Shown here in pieces: positions 1-13,084 of a stretch of 64,000 nt of DNA. Under the pieces are notes generated by a model, which made no database searches, was not told where the DNA came from, and saw nothing but the letters and a program-made list of their open reading frames with translations. The DNA comes from Prunella strophiata (taxonomy: Eukaryota > Chordata > Aves > Passeriformes > Prunellidae). Both the position numbers and the translations under genes were made by a program. Location of the stretch: positions 24,621,001-24,685,000 of the forward strand of contig JAZBQD010000027.1 in assembly GCA_036583965.1 (NCBI GenBank). Reading direction: 5' to 3'. The number at the start of each line of letters is the position of its first letter. Position 1 is the first letter of the stretch.

Positions 1-3000
1 AGCTAACAACAAACTGCCTAAAACCATAGGAAATGCAAGATTTCCATCCATCTCTCTACCTAGCTGGAGAGCAGCTTCTAGAAAATAAAATAAACTGGCT
101 AGTGATTTGGGGAAGTTCTTCCAATAAACAGAAGAAACCATATTTCTGCTCAGTCTGCATCCAAGACAGAAGTATTCCAACTGGGATAATCTATTTGCTC
201 AGAAAGAGAAAATTTCTGATTTCCTCTGAGGAGTCTGTGCTCATATTTCCCCTTGTCTTTGTGTAGATCTCTGTTTATGCTTACTCACTTGCTTTAATAG
301 CACTGCTTGCTATAATACGTAGGTGTTTTTATGGGGTTTATTATATGCTTTTCATATGTGTGGCTTCTTCTCCATTTCTTCCCAGGGTACAACTCCCTAA
401 GGACAAACCAGGCAGCCTTACCCCACTGAGGGTTGTGGGGTGTCCTTAGGGCCACTCAGTTCTGGCTTCCAGGCTGCCAAAAAAACCCAATTTCCAACTA
501 TCCTGGAAAACTCCTGCTTCTCCAGGCTGGGAAATGGTGCTGTGTGTCACTGCTGCCTGGAATGTGCTCTGCCTGTCCTTCCCTTCATTCCTACAGCCTG
601 ACTGCCCTTCCTTGGTGTTTCCCACCTCTTGGGATGGCAGGAGGTGAGGTGCCCTCTCCACCAACATTTTCACCTGTATCTCATGTACATCAGTAAATCC
701 ACTATGACAAAGTAATTCCACTGGGATCAAAGATCCCACCTGCTGCCAGATGCCTGAAGAGCTCAGTAGCATTTTCATGTCTGTTACTGTAGAGTGGAGA
801 TGTTTAAGCCCCTGTTTTTTAGGAGCCAAAGTTGACTGTAGGTACATAATGTGTAGAACACTCTTGGACAAGAGTGATAATCATGTGATAATCATGTGAT
901 TATCACAGTTTGTGAAAATTGGAGCCTCATCCCCAGTGGGTGCAGCTGTGAGCAGCAGTGACAGCAATGAGCCATGGAGTGCCCAGGGGCACTGAGCAAC
1001 CCCCACAGGAGCAGAGGGCACACAGGGGCACTGCATGGACAGGAGGGGGATAAAAGGCTGGGTCAAGGACAAGAAGGGTGGATGCTTGTGGCCTTCTGAA
1101 ATGGTGTGGTGTAACTCTGTATGGGTTGAAGCTTTTTGATATTGTATGGTGATACTCTGTGTACTGTGGCTGTCTCAACTGTGACAGGCCTGTTCAGGCA
1201 TGCCTGAAAATCCTCTGAGGAGGAACAGGGACCAGAGTCAGCCTGCGTACATAGAAAATCATGTGAGGCACAGCTGGCTCTGCCTGCACCAGAGAGGTCT
1301 GTGCCAGGCTCTGCCAGGACAGGGAGTTGTTACTGGGTGTTCTCAGGGTGGCTTTTAGTGTGACCAACTGCTGGCAGCATAGTTCATGTGGAAACACCTC
1401 CACAGCTCACTGATCAAGTTCTGGAGTGGCTATCAATATGTAAACCAAGGCTGAATTGTACTTTGAATGCTCCAAAGGAGGTCACCAAGACTGCAGTGGA
1501 TTAAAAATTTACTCTTGTAAAAGGCATGACACATTATATAGGCCACGTGTACAAGTCCAATAAGGCAGGCAGACAAAATACATGAGACTTTCAGTCTGAT
1601 GAAATACAGCAATATTTGGTGTGTTAAAGAAAAGCAACTCAGAAAACTTTTCATTTTTGTGAGGGGAAGTGAACTGTTGCAAAAATAGAAGTGTAATTAG
1701 TTATATAAAGATATTCCTTTTACTATGTAAGTACAAATCTAAAGTACTCTAAGCCTTGCAGAGGAAATCCCTTAATTGGCAGATAGAGCCTTTACCATGG
1801 TGCTGGGCTTAGCTGTGGTGGAAATACATTGCCAGTAAATCTCCATTGATAGTAAATCAATGTTAACAACACCTAATGGAAAGTTTTCTTCAGTGTTCCC
1901 CTGTCTGAGACACAGCTGGGCATGAGTTCAAAGCCATGGCAGTGGGCACTGACAGCCAGTGGCCCTACAGATGGAAAAGCAGCCTTGGTGTGTGTTTCCT
2001 TAGGGTTTAGAGGGAAGGATGGCCCAAAAGCCTCAGGACCTGTTGCCAAGACTCCTATTCATCCTCAGGACCAGCTATTTCCTATTTACTGGCTCTCAGC
2101 CTGCAGAGATGCTGGTAATGAACCCTGGGCTGGGGCTGGGGTGAGGATCAGGCAGAGCCCTCTTGGGAGCTCACTTTGAGTCAAGGCACTGACAATTCCA
2201 GTGGGCTTCTCCTGCAGACCAAGTGCTCAGGATGGAAATGGCCACACTGGAAGTGAATCCTCACAGAACACAAGAGAAGTGTTTTGGGGCCCACTCCTGC
2301 ATTCCTGAGCCTGAAAATTCAGCCTAAGCCTGGCAGCAGTGCCCCTGAAATGGCACAATGAGATATTTGTGCATCTACTTTGAGCAGAGGCAGATGAAAA
2401 TCTCATTTTAAAAGCCTGCACTTTTAAAAAAAGGGTAGAAGAGACTTGGAAATCAGTATCTGTTTCATGTGTTTGACCTGAAGTCAGTATCAAAACCACT
2501 ATGGACTTAAATCCTGTGTGCAGCCTTATCTTAACTTTTTAGGATTTTTGTCTGTCCCTACTGGATTTTGATAAAGTGAGGGATGCCAGCACAGGACATT
2601 CCTGATCAGATCTTCTTCTACTTTTAAAGTGTAAATAGAAAGAAATAGAGGTATGTGTGGGAGTTTTAGATCTTACAGCACTAATGTCCTCAGAGGAAGA
2701 ACAAACAGAGCTCAGGCAAATGTTTGCAGATTTATTTTAGTGGCCTAAATGAAACTAGAATTCCAAGCAATTGGCCCTGATTTATTATGTTCATAATATA
2801 GTGAAGGCTTTTTCTCACAGTAAATGTTTTCTTTGTTATATTGATATAAATGACTGTGTTGGTCCCAGAAGGAAAGTATTTTCAGAGGCTGATGGTTTCT
2901 CTTAGAACAGTGCATTTCAGTCTCTCAAAGGTTTATTCTGCTGATAAGCCAGGCTGGCTTTGGGGACCAATTTTTAGTGCAGTTAAAGCACAGGTCCAGA

Positions 3001-3748
3001 AAAATTGTCCATGAACAGTTTCTCTGAACTGGTGTTAGTTGAATTTAAAGCACTGTTATTGAGGGAGGAAGGCAAAGAACATTGTGATTCATTGTCTATC
3101 AGTTACTTAGAGCTGGGAGGATATACACAGCACAGATTTGGGGCAGATTTGTTGTGCCTCTCTTCCTGCAGTAGGAGTTTGAAGTTTCCAGAGAAGCTCA
3201 AACTTTAAAGATGCTGCCTAGAGAGCAGGCTGCTGCTGATCTTCTCTGGGGGAGCTTTTCATTTGGGATTGCATTTTCCTAACTAGAAACACAAGCAAAT
3301 TAGAAAGAAATAATTTAATGTTTAGAGCCTGTGGCTTTATTAAATGATTGTTTTTGTCCTGGTAAGACCTTTCTGTTCTGCTGTTGATGATTTATTTTAT
3401 TATGGATTGCAGTGTTAATAATTTGCAAGATTACCTGGTAAATGGAATAGATGGTTCAATTTAACATTTTAGGAAAATATCAAAACAAATCAACATTAGA
3501 GACTTTGACACACAGGGTCACTGAGTCATCTGCTAAAACTGACAACAAACAAATGACTCATGCTAAAATGCAATACCTCAATTATTTGGCCAGCTGCTGC
3601 CAGCAGTGTTAGCAGAATGGATGTGAATGTCCCTAAACGTGTGGTGGTATTTTCCCCCATCTCATCCACATCCAGAGTGTTGTGATTTGGATCAGCTTTT
3701 AGTACTTTAAAAACCAAGACAAACCCAAAACCTCTCCATAAAGCCCAG
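1..3748. other. Intergenic, no recognised gene
   Basis: CpG-poor, AT-leaning sequence with only short chance open frames. Apart from the inverted repeat at 874-906 I see nothing identifiable. Confidence 0.6.
874..906. repeat. Direct plus inverted 11-bp repeat
   Basis: GTGATAATCAT occurs twice in tandem (874-884 and 885-895) and is followed by GTGATTATCAC; 885-906 is an inverted repeat with 10-bp perfect arms and a 2-base centre. Confidence 0.85.
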
Positions 3749-3904
3749 CAGAGGCTGCCCAGGGCAGTGGTGGAGTGCCCATCCCTAGAGGTGTTCAAAA
3801 ACCATGTGCATGTTGGACATGGGGGTGGTACTGCCTGGCAGTTGGACTTGGTGATCTTAAAGGTCCTTTTTCAACCTTAACAATTCTACAATTCTATGAT
3901 TCTC
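3749..3904 (+). mobile_element. CR1 LINE 3' end fragment
   Basis: GAGGCTGCCCAGGGCAGTGG, then GTTGGACTTGGTGATCTTAA, AGGTCC..TTTCAACCTTAA and an ATTCTATGATTC tail: the 3' untranslated end of an avian CR1 in sense orientation, 5' truncated. Confidence 0.93.
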
Positions 3905-6900
3905 TAAAAAATGAGATCGCAGTCCCACTAGGATTTGAAGTGATATTCCTGAATTTTGGCTTCCTTTGCAGGCTTATTCTGTGACATCAATCAAATTTCC
4001 CAAAGGGCTGTGTTCCCTTTAGGGTTCACAGTGGTTTGTGTGAGTCATGGCTTATGGTCTTAGCACTAAAATCCACCTGTGGAGAAGAGAGGAGTGACAG
4101 GAATCCAAGAGGAAAAAGCACTTCCTGGCAAGCAGGTGCCTCTGGATGCTTCTGTGGGACTGCAGCTCTCACTTCCACCCCTGTTTCTCAGAGGAAGCCC
4201 ATCAGGGGAAAGGGGCAGTACTGCTGCTTTGCTGTTCTCAGGAGAAATATGTCCTGTAGCAGAGTGACTGGGCTGGGCAGAGGTGCTTGTTCAGGCAGGA
4301 CTTCTGCACCTGCTCCCCATCCTCTGCCCATGATGCATCCTGGGCAAGATGGAATTTCTTTCCCCTCTCTAAACCATTAAAAAGCCCTGCATTTTCAGAG
4401 GCATCTTCCTCACCTGGACATCTACATCTTAGTTTTACTACTAAGGCCGAATGTTTCACCAGTCACAAATAGGCTGTGGGTACATTAAACTCTGTTATAG
4501 AGTCTAATCATCATTTAGAAAGTGCATCCTTTTGAAAATCCTTAGAATAAGCATCTGAGCATCACAACACAATGGTAACTATCTGTTGCATAAAGCTATG
4601 CATCCCATCTGTTTTAAAGACAACAAGTAAACCTGCAACTGCACAGGGAATTCCAGCTGATATGGATATGAATCTCTGAATTGAGAAGGTTTTTCCGTGC
4701 TGCTTGTGCTGAGGCTATGATCCAGTGTTGCCATGGTGGATACTTGTCATTTATAAGCTTGTTGTAGTAGTGATGAGGATTTGTGCCAGATGCATTCCTT
4801 CTATATTCAAATTCCTCAGAAGAAAAAATGATGTTACATGCCTTGTTACTCATCCCTTTTTGCCCTTGGGTAGGACTGTGCAGCATCAACTGGTTTTTTA
4901 GTCGTTGTGGGAATGACTGATGGGCCATTGGCCAAAATCACAGATCAAATTCTGTCCCTTTGAAACAGACACCAGTTCTGGAGGCTGAGTCCTCCTCAGT
5001 ATAATACTCTCACAACAGCAGGATTTTCCTGAACCTCTGTGTGCATGCTGAATCTAGAAACAGCATTAGGTATGGCCTAAATAACCAAGATTACCTCCAG
5101 CTGCAAATCTGGGCTTCACATCTATCCCACAGATTGGTCTGACTTTCTCTCTTGCAACCCTAAATTGTATCAGTCCTGCCTTTGGTGCTGTTCTGGAACT
5201 CAGGCAGGGTTGTGTTTATCCTAAACTCGACCCACAGTTTTTGTGTGACCCTGGGGGATAATGGACAGCAGATGATGAGTTAATTGGTAAGGCATGCCAG
5301 AGCACACTTCTGTACCAAAGCCAAACCAAAATGGCCCTTAAAGGCCACCTTCTGCTGCCTTCTCTGTTTTGAGGCCACATGAGGTGTGCTCTAAAGATCC
5401 ACTGAGCAGAACTTCCTCTTTCCATGCCTTCAAGCTGGCTCTGGGAACACTTCCCACTTCTGCTCTCTCACAGAGCAGGAGCTCCTGTTTTCATCATTTC
5501 TTCATCTTAAACCCAGCAGTGGGGAGCTTAAGTGAGTGCTGGGACTACAGCAGGAGGCAGAAGAACTGAAAACTGTCCCATTTCTAGGAAAACTTGTGCA
5601 TCTGAGCACTCAGCACAGGGTACAAATGTGCTCATTCAGGTGTTCCAGGTCCAGATAGGAACACAGAGGCATGGCCAGCTCCCTTTATTGCTTAAGAGAA
5701 GGGATTCAAAGTGCCACAACAGAAACAGTATCATTCACTCACTTATAGTATTCTGGTACATGAATATTTTAGTACACTCAATTTTAAGGGCAAATTCAAC
5801 AAGTGCCAAAGAAGATGGCTTCTGAACTAAAAAAATCTTTTGTTGTCTCCTTTTCATGATGTATAATAAAAATCATAGACACTATTGAGCTTAGATTGTG
5901 GCAGTGATCTTCCAAACATGCTACTATATAACTCAATAAAACAGTGTTAGATTGGAGCAAGGCTAAAAATTCACTAGAACAAGGATGAATCTGATATGTG
6001 ACTTTATTATGATGATACTTTACTGATATGTACTACAATTTAGACCATCTTTTCTACTGTGGAGTCACACAATTGAAAAGAAATGACAAAAGGTGACTTT
6101 TTTTTGTCATTTGTATAGTAAAAGCTTTAAAGCTTTGTACCAGCCAGGTTTCTGCATTTATGATGAGATAATTGACACTGGAACCTTGTATCAAGCAGTT
6201 CAAAGGAAACAGTGATACTGGCATTGCTTGAACTCAGTGAAAGACTGAGTATGTATCTGTATCTATTGTATTTATGTATCAGTGCATGAACTCTGATTCT
6301 TCATAGTCATAAGCTAAAACCAGACTTTATACCAGAAGTCCAGCCTAAGCTATTCCTGCAAGAGTGTTACCTTACAATGCTGAATTCACCCTCAGGTCAC
6401 TGTTCTAGTCACTGTGACTGCAGGAAAACAACTAAAACCCAACCCAAAGGTAAGAGAGAGCCCACAGAAGAAATTGACTTTATTAGAGGGAATTTCAGTT
6501 GAATGGCTGCTTTACAGAGGGCAGAATAATGAAGAAAATGTTGGAGACCTCTGAGGACTCTTTCTGGAATAGGGTTCAGACCTAATCTCTCAAGCCCTTG
6601 GACAAGTAAATAATCCTGCCTCACATACAGAGTGTCACCTGACGTCAGTGAATGATTTGCAGGGGAAAGGATTACTCACAGCACTAAGGGTTTGTACATT
6701 TACTTTAATTAGTCTCTCTCTGTTTGGTTTTTTTTTTTTAGTTTTTGTTTTTTAATTGTTTTCAAGTATTAAGAATAACTTCCCTTGTATTTCTGCTTCC
6801 ACACCCATTTTGGTCAACACAGCAGGTGAAATAAATATAGAGGCACACAAATTTATGGTGCATTTCAATTCCATGTAATTATAACAGCTGTTAAAACCAT

Positions 6901-9900
6901 TCCATAAAAGCACACAGTCTCAGGGGCAATGGCCCCAAGTGCTCTCTACATCCTGGATGGAGCAAACCTGAACTTCTGTTGAACAAGTTTATACCCTTTT
7001 TTCCCCATCTCAAAACTAATTGCAGTTCATCCATATGAAATCAAGAGAACTCAAGTGTAACTGGACAGCATAAATGAGAGTGATCTCATCTTGATATCTA
7101 AGATCTACTAATAAGGAAGAGAAAATTACAAAGGGACCTTTGTGGATCACTTTTGGTGTGAATTTTAAACCAGGGACCAGAGAAGGCCTTGCTAAAGTAG
7201 GATCAGTCTCTGTTGTGCAGCAGTCTGGTTTACAGACTGAGCCTCTGTCATCCTGGGGGTACATCTGCATTTGCAACATAACTATGGAGTGGCCTTGGTC
7301 CCAGGAATTCCTTAGTCCCTGTGGGACACTGTCTAAGGCTGTGCTGGTAACATTCAGATGGATACTTTCACTGGAACAGTATGAGCTGATTTGGGATGTT
7401 TCTCTGGTGATTACAGTCACCCTGGCTGGAAGAAAGGGCAGAATGCTTTCTTATAACTTGTGGGAAACAAACTCCAATCAGGATAAACTGGAGGTGAAAT
7501 ATACTGGTTCTTTAAGGGTATTTAGTTGCTCTACACATCACAAATAATGAAGAACTTATTTGAAGAGCTAGTTCTGAATAATGTTCTGAGGCAGAATGCA
7601 TGTGTCAGTACTGAAGGCACTTAATTCTTGAAAGAAGGGAACAAACCCATGATGATGGGTTTGAACAGTACATATTCAAAAGTAACTCGGAGAAACAGGA
7701 ACCCTCTGAATGGCTCTGGTATGTGGTCACCTTAAAGCCACCAAAATCAAACATTGAAGTTGCACTGCCAGGATGAGTGAAAGGAGAAGAAGAAATTACT
7801 CTTTATTTCAGAGCCCAGCAAGCTACTCAGAGTAATTTATGCCTTTGTCATATCAAGAATATACTGTAAAACTGTGGTAGAGGAGGGCAGCCCTTGGAAA
7901 ATAACACCAAATCTGTCTCTTCTATGAGAAGCATGTTCATCCATGCTGGAGGGGAACCACACGAGCAGTGTGACCACAGGAAGCTTGTGCCTTACACTGA
8001 CTTCTAACAGACTTCAGGTCCTCTGGATGGATCACTGAAATCCCTCAGAATCTGCCCCCAGGCTGTGGATGAGCATGATCCTTGTGTCACAGTTTATTTT
8101 TGTCTTTGTCAATAACTGCTTCTTTGCCCTTTACAAATTGTTTTCAAAAGCTTTCTTGTGGCCTGCCTTAATGTTTTATTTTTGTGTTTTGCTTTTAAGC
8201 TGCCAGAATGTGTGCAGTGCTTCCTGTTGTCTTCATTTGACTCAATATTTGTGATCTTTCTAAACATGTGGGATGGCAATTGTGCAAATGATGTGAATTT
8301 CTGTTGATTTTCTTTCTTCCCTGTCATGATTTAATCTGTGTAGTGCTTATTTGGAGACTATAAAGGGAAAAAAGGTCCATTGAAATTTTGTTTTCAAACA
8401 ACCTGCAGGACATCAGATATGCTGTTAAACATTAAGTTTATTAGACAACTTTGAAAACAACAGATACTGACTGTCCATGTTAGTGTTGTCTTGCTGGTTA
8501 AAGGCAGGGGCTCAGAACTTCTGGATATTTCCTTATCTTTGATGGCTACTCTGCCAGCATCATGCATTTGTATTTGAAAAATAAATAAAATTCCTACTCT
8601 AGCAGGAAATGAGTTTTCTTATCAGATCAGGCAGGTGAATAGCCCTGCTTTTAGCATGGTTATGCAAATCCCTGCAAAAACTCAAGGAGGTCAGAACTGC
8701 AGGGTGTTGTACAGAACTATTTTATAAGAATTTGTGGAGGGTATTGTTGTAAGCTGTGAATGAAGACACCCTTTGGGCTCAGCAGAAGGAAAGAAGTCTC
8801 TAAGTTCATGCTTTGGGTAACTCAAAAGGCTGGAAAGATGATACAGAGAGCTTCAGCTCCTGTGTTGAGCTAAGAATGGCTGGTTTGTCCAACAAGATGT
8901 TCTGTGAGTTTTTGTTCTTCCTATACTGCAGTCCAGAAATGTGATCAACAAATAGGGATTTGTTTTCTCCTAATTTTGTCTTCTCCTGTAGAAAAGCTTG
9001 CACTGGATTCTACCATGGCATAGATTTTTATGTTTGGGGTGGTTTTTTCCAGCTTAGCTCAACCATGAAGTAAAATAAAAAGTAACAACTGTGTCTTTTT
9101 GGAAACAGGTTCAGCTGCTAGAAAATCAACCAATCAATCCTTGGGGCAGGGCATGAAAGGAACAACATCCCCTCATGGTTGGAAGAAACTAAAGTCAGGT
9201 GAGGGATAATCCACTGCACTCATGTTCCACTCAGGTTCAGCTCTGCCATAACTTTCCACTTTCCATGACTGTTCTTATTGATCCTGGTTGTTCACTGATG
9301 TCATTTGCTGCTATTCCTTCCTTTGTCCCAATATTTATACATGTAAATAAAGGAAGATAGATCTTTTCCAGCCTTTGGTGGCCAGGCTTTGAACTCCCAG
9401 CCCAGCCAAGGGCTGAGCCACTGCTGGAGCCCCAGCACCGATGGCTGCTGTCGATGACTCTGCTCAGTGTTTGAACACAATTCATTAAGTGGTTTATTAG
9501 TCCTTTGCACCCTGCTAAACAAAAGCTGCTGTCTTTGCCAAGCCTTGTAGTGCAAGTTGATATGTGTGCCCAGCCATCCTTGTGCTGGAAAAGCCTTGGG
9601 AGTTTTGTGGAAATGCAGAATGCCCACTGTACCAACAAGCAGAATGGCTGCAGTCTGGTTCCTAAAGGCTTGGAGGCTCTCACAGCCCCTGCCTTGGGCC
9701 TGCTAAAGGGCAGGGACAGGAGCACACAGTGGCATCTATCTCCTGCTCTCCAGGTGTCCATGGACATCTTGCTGGTTCCTGCAGGGCCTGGGCCTGTGAA
9801 ATGACCCCAGGTGTGCTGTTCAGTCCCTTATCCCCTGGTGCTCACCTGTGTCACCTGTCACCCTGCAGCCCCTGGCAGCCAGAGCACCTTCAGGTTCCCA

Positions 9901-9994
9901 GCTGGCAGGCACCAGGGAGCCTTTGCCCAGGGCTGGCAGCGTGTGCAGCCAGCACACAGCGTGGGGGAGAGGGAAAGCCATTGCTGTTGGGATG
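3905..9994. other. Intergenic, no recognised gene
   Basis: Unique-looking AT-leaning DNA. No CR1, LTR, RNA gene or conserved protein segment recognised. The longest frame (about 135 codons near 7140-7547, mirrored on the other strand) shows no known domain. Confidence 0.6.
7642..7663. repeat. Short perfect inverted repeat
   Basis: CAAACCCAT, loop GATG, ATGGGTTTG: 9-bp perfect arms. No role can be assigned. Confidence 0.7.
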
Positions 9995-10083
9995 GGAGAG
10001 AACTTCAAGCCCCTCCAGTGCCACCCCCTGCCATGGGCAGGGACCTTCCACTGGGTGCTCCAACCCCTGTCCAGCCTGGCCTC
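9995..10083 (-). mobile_element. CR1 LINE fragment
   Basis: CCCTGCCATGGGCAGGGACC, then a gap-free run to CAACCCCTGTCCAGCCTGGC is the reverse complement of the CR1 segment just upstream of its 3' tail. Both ends are truncated. Confidence 0.85.
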
Positions 10084-12194
10084 CTGCACTGAGGACCGCT
10101 ACAGAAGGTGCCTGTGCTGTGCTGCTGCCCAGACTGTGCCTTCCTCAGGCTGCCTTTGCTCCTCACACAGTCAGGGATCAGGTGAATCTGGGCTGTGCTT
10201 GGACCTTAACCTCTTCAGGGCTTGATAACAGAGCTGAACCACTGTTAAGAAACTGCAAGTTAATGCCAATTACTTTCTCAGGTATTTACCTTGCTGGAGA
10301 TAACCAGAGGTTATTACCTGAACTTGCTATTTTGACTTCTCTGCAGAAAGATGGTGCAAGTTGAGCAAGATAAAGCAGTGTATTATTGTACTGATAATTC
10401 AAAGTACAGTGGTGCATTTCTTTTTAACCCACTTAGAATCGTGTAATAATGCAGCACAGGCAGGAAGTTTCTTTCCTTTTTTTTCTTTTCAAAATCTTTC
10501 TCACTGCATTGCAATGGAAGGTATTTGTTTTCAAAACTGTAATAGCAACATGTATTTATCAGTTGACCTTGAACTTCATTTTTAATGAATAACAAAAGTC
10601 AACAAAATACTGGCTCTTGATAATCTGTAAGAGACATCAAAAAAGAGAGAAAGGTTAGGTAAGGAAGGCACATAAAAACAGGTAATAATCATTAAAGAAT
10701 CATGTTATTGCTGTTTGCACTATTACTGGCAGCTAAACAGAGTTAGTATTGCCTTTCAAAGCTAAGTCTTGTGGGGTTTTTCTTAACTAGAGTGAAGGAC
10801 AAAGATAAGCAAAGTGGAAAAAAGTCAAACTAAGGTCAGTGATTTAGGCCAGTATAAAAGAAGGTAATTCAGCAGGAGAACAGCTGAACAGCATGTGCTG
10901 GGGGAGGAAGAGGATGTGTCAGTGGAGAAAGCAGAAAAACATGGAAACATTTTTGGAATTGTTTTCTTTATAAATTTGCTGCCCACTTCCAGCTTCCTTT
11001 TCATAATGTAGGTCTGACTGGTTAATCACTGCCCATGGTGGTTGCCTGTGGCTTTGTTCCTGTACTTGACTGCATTTTTAATTGTCAAGGGCACCTACAG
11101 AGTGTCCAGGCACCGTTTGGGGCTGCTGCTGCAAGCCCAGATAAACACGAGTGGAAGTTCCACTTGGAAAAACTCTGTCGCTCACAGAAAGGGAATTTTT
11201 AAACTTCACTCTTGACTAAGTCTGAGAAATTATCTCTGAGTTTGCATTCTGCAACATTGCCTACAAGTTACTTATCAAATTAGGGAGCAAGGGACCTGGA
11301 ACCAAACGTACTTAATTAATTTTGACTAGAGAGCTGATATGTAAAGCAAGCTTATCAAAGAGCAAAAATACACTTCTTATACACCCCCCGGGAAAAATCT
11401 CAAGCAGGCACACGTCCAGGAGGAGCAGTATTTGTGGATGAGCTGTGTGGGGGTGGGGGGGATCTGTTCCCTGAGCAGGGTGGCAGTTTCATGTGGGGCA
11501 GGACATTCACAGAGCCCTGTGCTGGGCAGTGAGGACACAGCACAGCAGCCCCTGGTGTCCGTGTGTGCATGCTGTGCACTCCCTCTTCTGGATAGCTCGG
11601 AGTGCTTGTGCTGGTGGAATTTCCTCCCTCCCCTAAAAGCTCGGCAGGGCTGAAGTTACAGAGCTGCTCCTGGATTGTGGTGCCCCAAACAGGAGCAGGG
11701 AGGCACAGTGAGCAATAGGGGCTCTGGGAGCTCCTGGGGGGTTCTGACACAGCCATGAGCATGGGGGTTGTTATCAGTTGTGTGGAGGTTATGGCAACAC
11801 AAAGGACACCTGACCAAGCCTGAGCAGGGGCTTTCAGAACCAGCATTTCAGTGCTGACCACATCAAAACTGGAAAATCTGGATCCAACTGCTGCAGCCAG
11901 CCTCTTCCAGTGCCATGAGTCACCCTGCAGTAATGGCTTAAGTGCCCTCCATGCCAGGCATCCAAACCTTTGATCACGATTTGAGCTCTGCAGCTCAGAC
12001 TCATCACTATGGAAATCTGATTTTCATTTGGGAAAGCAGCTGTGACCTTGCAGTTAGGTCACCAAAAAAAGATGGGGCATGGCCTCGTTCCCACCTGTGC
12101 CCCTGGCTGACCTCAGGCATGTCATCTGCTCTTTCCTTCTGTAAAACAAGGCTGACAACATTTCTGATGTCCTGGGAGGAAAATGAAACCACAT

Positions 12195-12340
12195 AAAATC
12201 ATAAAATCATGGAGTGATTTGGGTTGGAGTGACCTTAAAGCCCCCCAATTCCATCCCCTGCCATGGGCAGGAACACCTTCCCCTATCCCAGGTTGCTCCA
12301 AGCCCCATCCAGCCTGCCCTTCAACACTTCCAGAGATGGA
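12195..12340 (-). mobile_element. CR1 LINE 3' end fragment
   Basis: ATCATAAAATCATGGAGTGA, TTTGGGTTGGAGTGACCTTA and CCATGGGCAGGAACACCTTC through CCAAGCCCCATCCAGCCTGC: an antisense CR1 3' end including its tail repeats. Confidence 0.93.
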
Positions 12341-13063
12341 GCAACCTAGCTGGGGTCATTTGATATCTGGCATTATGAGCCTTTAACAGCTTTGTCAGAC
12401 AGAGAACCAAAATTTCCATATGAAATATTAGTTACCTTAATTTATGTTGTTTGCTCTGGTTAGGGAGGGTTGACAGTATCTCTTCTTGTAACCTCTGTGC
12501 TGTCCCCCCACCTCTCCAGCCTCCACTAAGCAAAGAACCCCAACTCTCCATCCTTTCACTGCTTCTTCCCTGGAGCAGACTGATAAGGATTGCCTAATTA
12601 ATTCCTTAGGGCTGGAGAACATACCCACCAATTTCTTTCCCATCCAGATAGTTTGGACCCTTTCCTCCCACATCCCCAAAATCTTTAGCTTCCTCCACTC
12701 TCAGACCTCCAGGAATCTTCAGTGCTTAAATGAAGAAAACAGAATTGGGGTAATCAGTTTGGTCCCTTCCTTCCCACACCCTTTATGGGTGAGTTTACAG
12801 CTATATTAAGGCTTATGAATCTTATATGCCCCCAAAATAGCAAACCCATTGGTAGCACTCTATTTTCCAAGTGTAATTAAATCCTCAGTGTCCTATTGGA
12901 GCCATGGAATTTCATTGCTAAGCATTGTGCTGCTGACAGAAGAGAATGCTTCAATTTGAAGCCCATGAGATTTACAGGAATAAAGTAAAGCTTTGCTCTA
13001 GGTTTTCAAAAGCCCAAACTCTGCCTGTGCATTCATTATACATGAAAGAATGATTAAACTACC

Positions 13064-13084
13064 AAAAAAAAAAAAAAAAAAAAA
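13064..13084. repeat. Poly(A) run, 21 bases
   Basis: Uninterrupted A homopolymer in intergenic DNA with no recognised element upstream of it. Confidence 0.95.

Noticed and set aside
9729..10364. 211-codon plus-strand frame
   Set aside because: It crosses an antisense CR1 fragment (9995-10083) and has no recognisable domain; overlapping frames of similar length exist on both strands.
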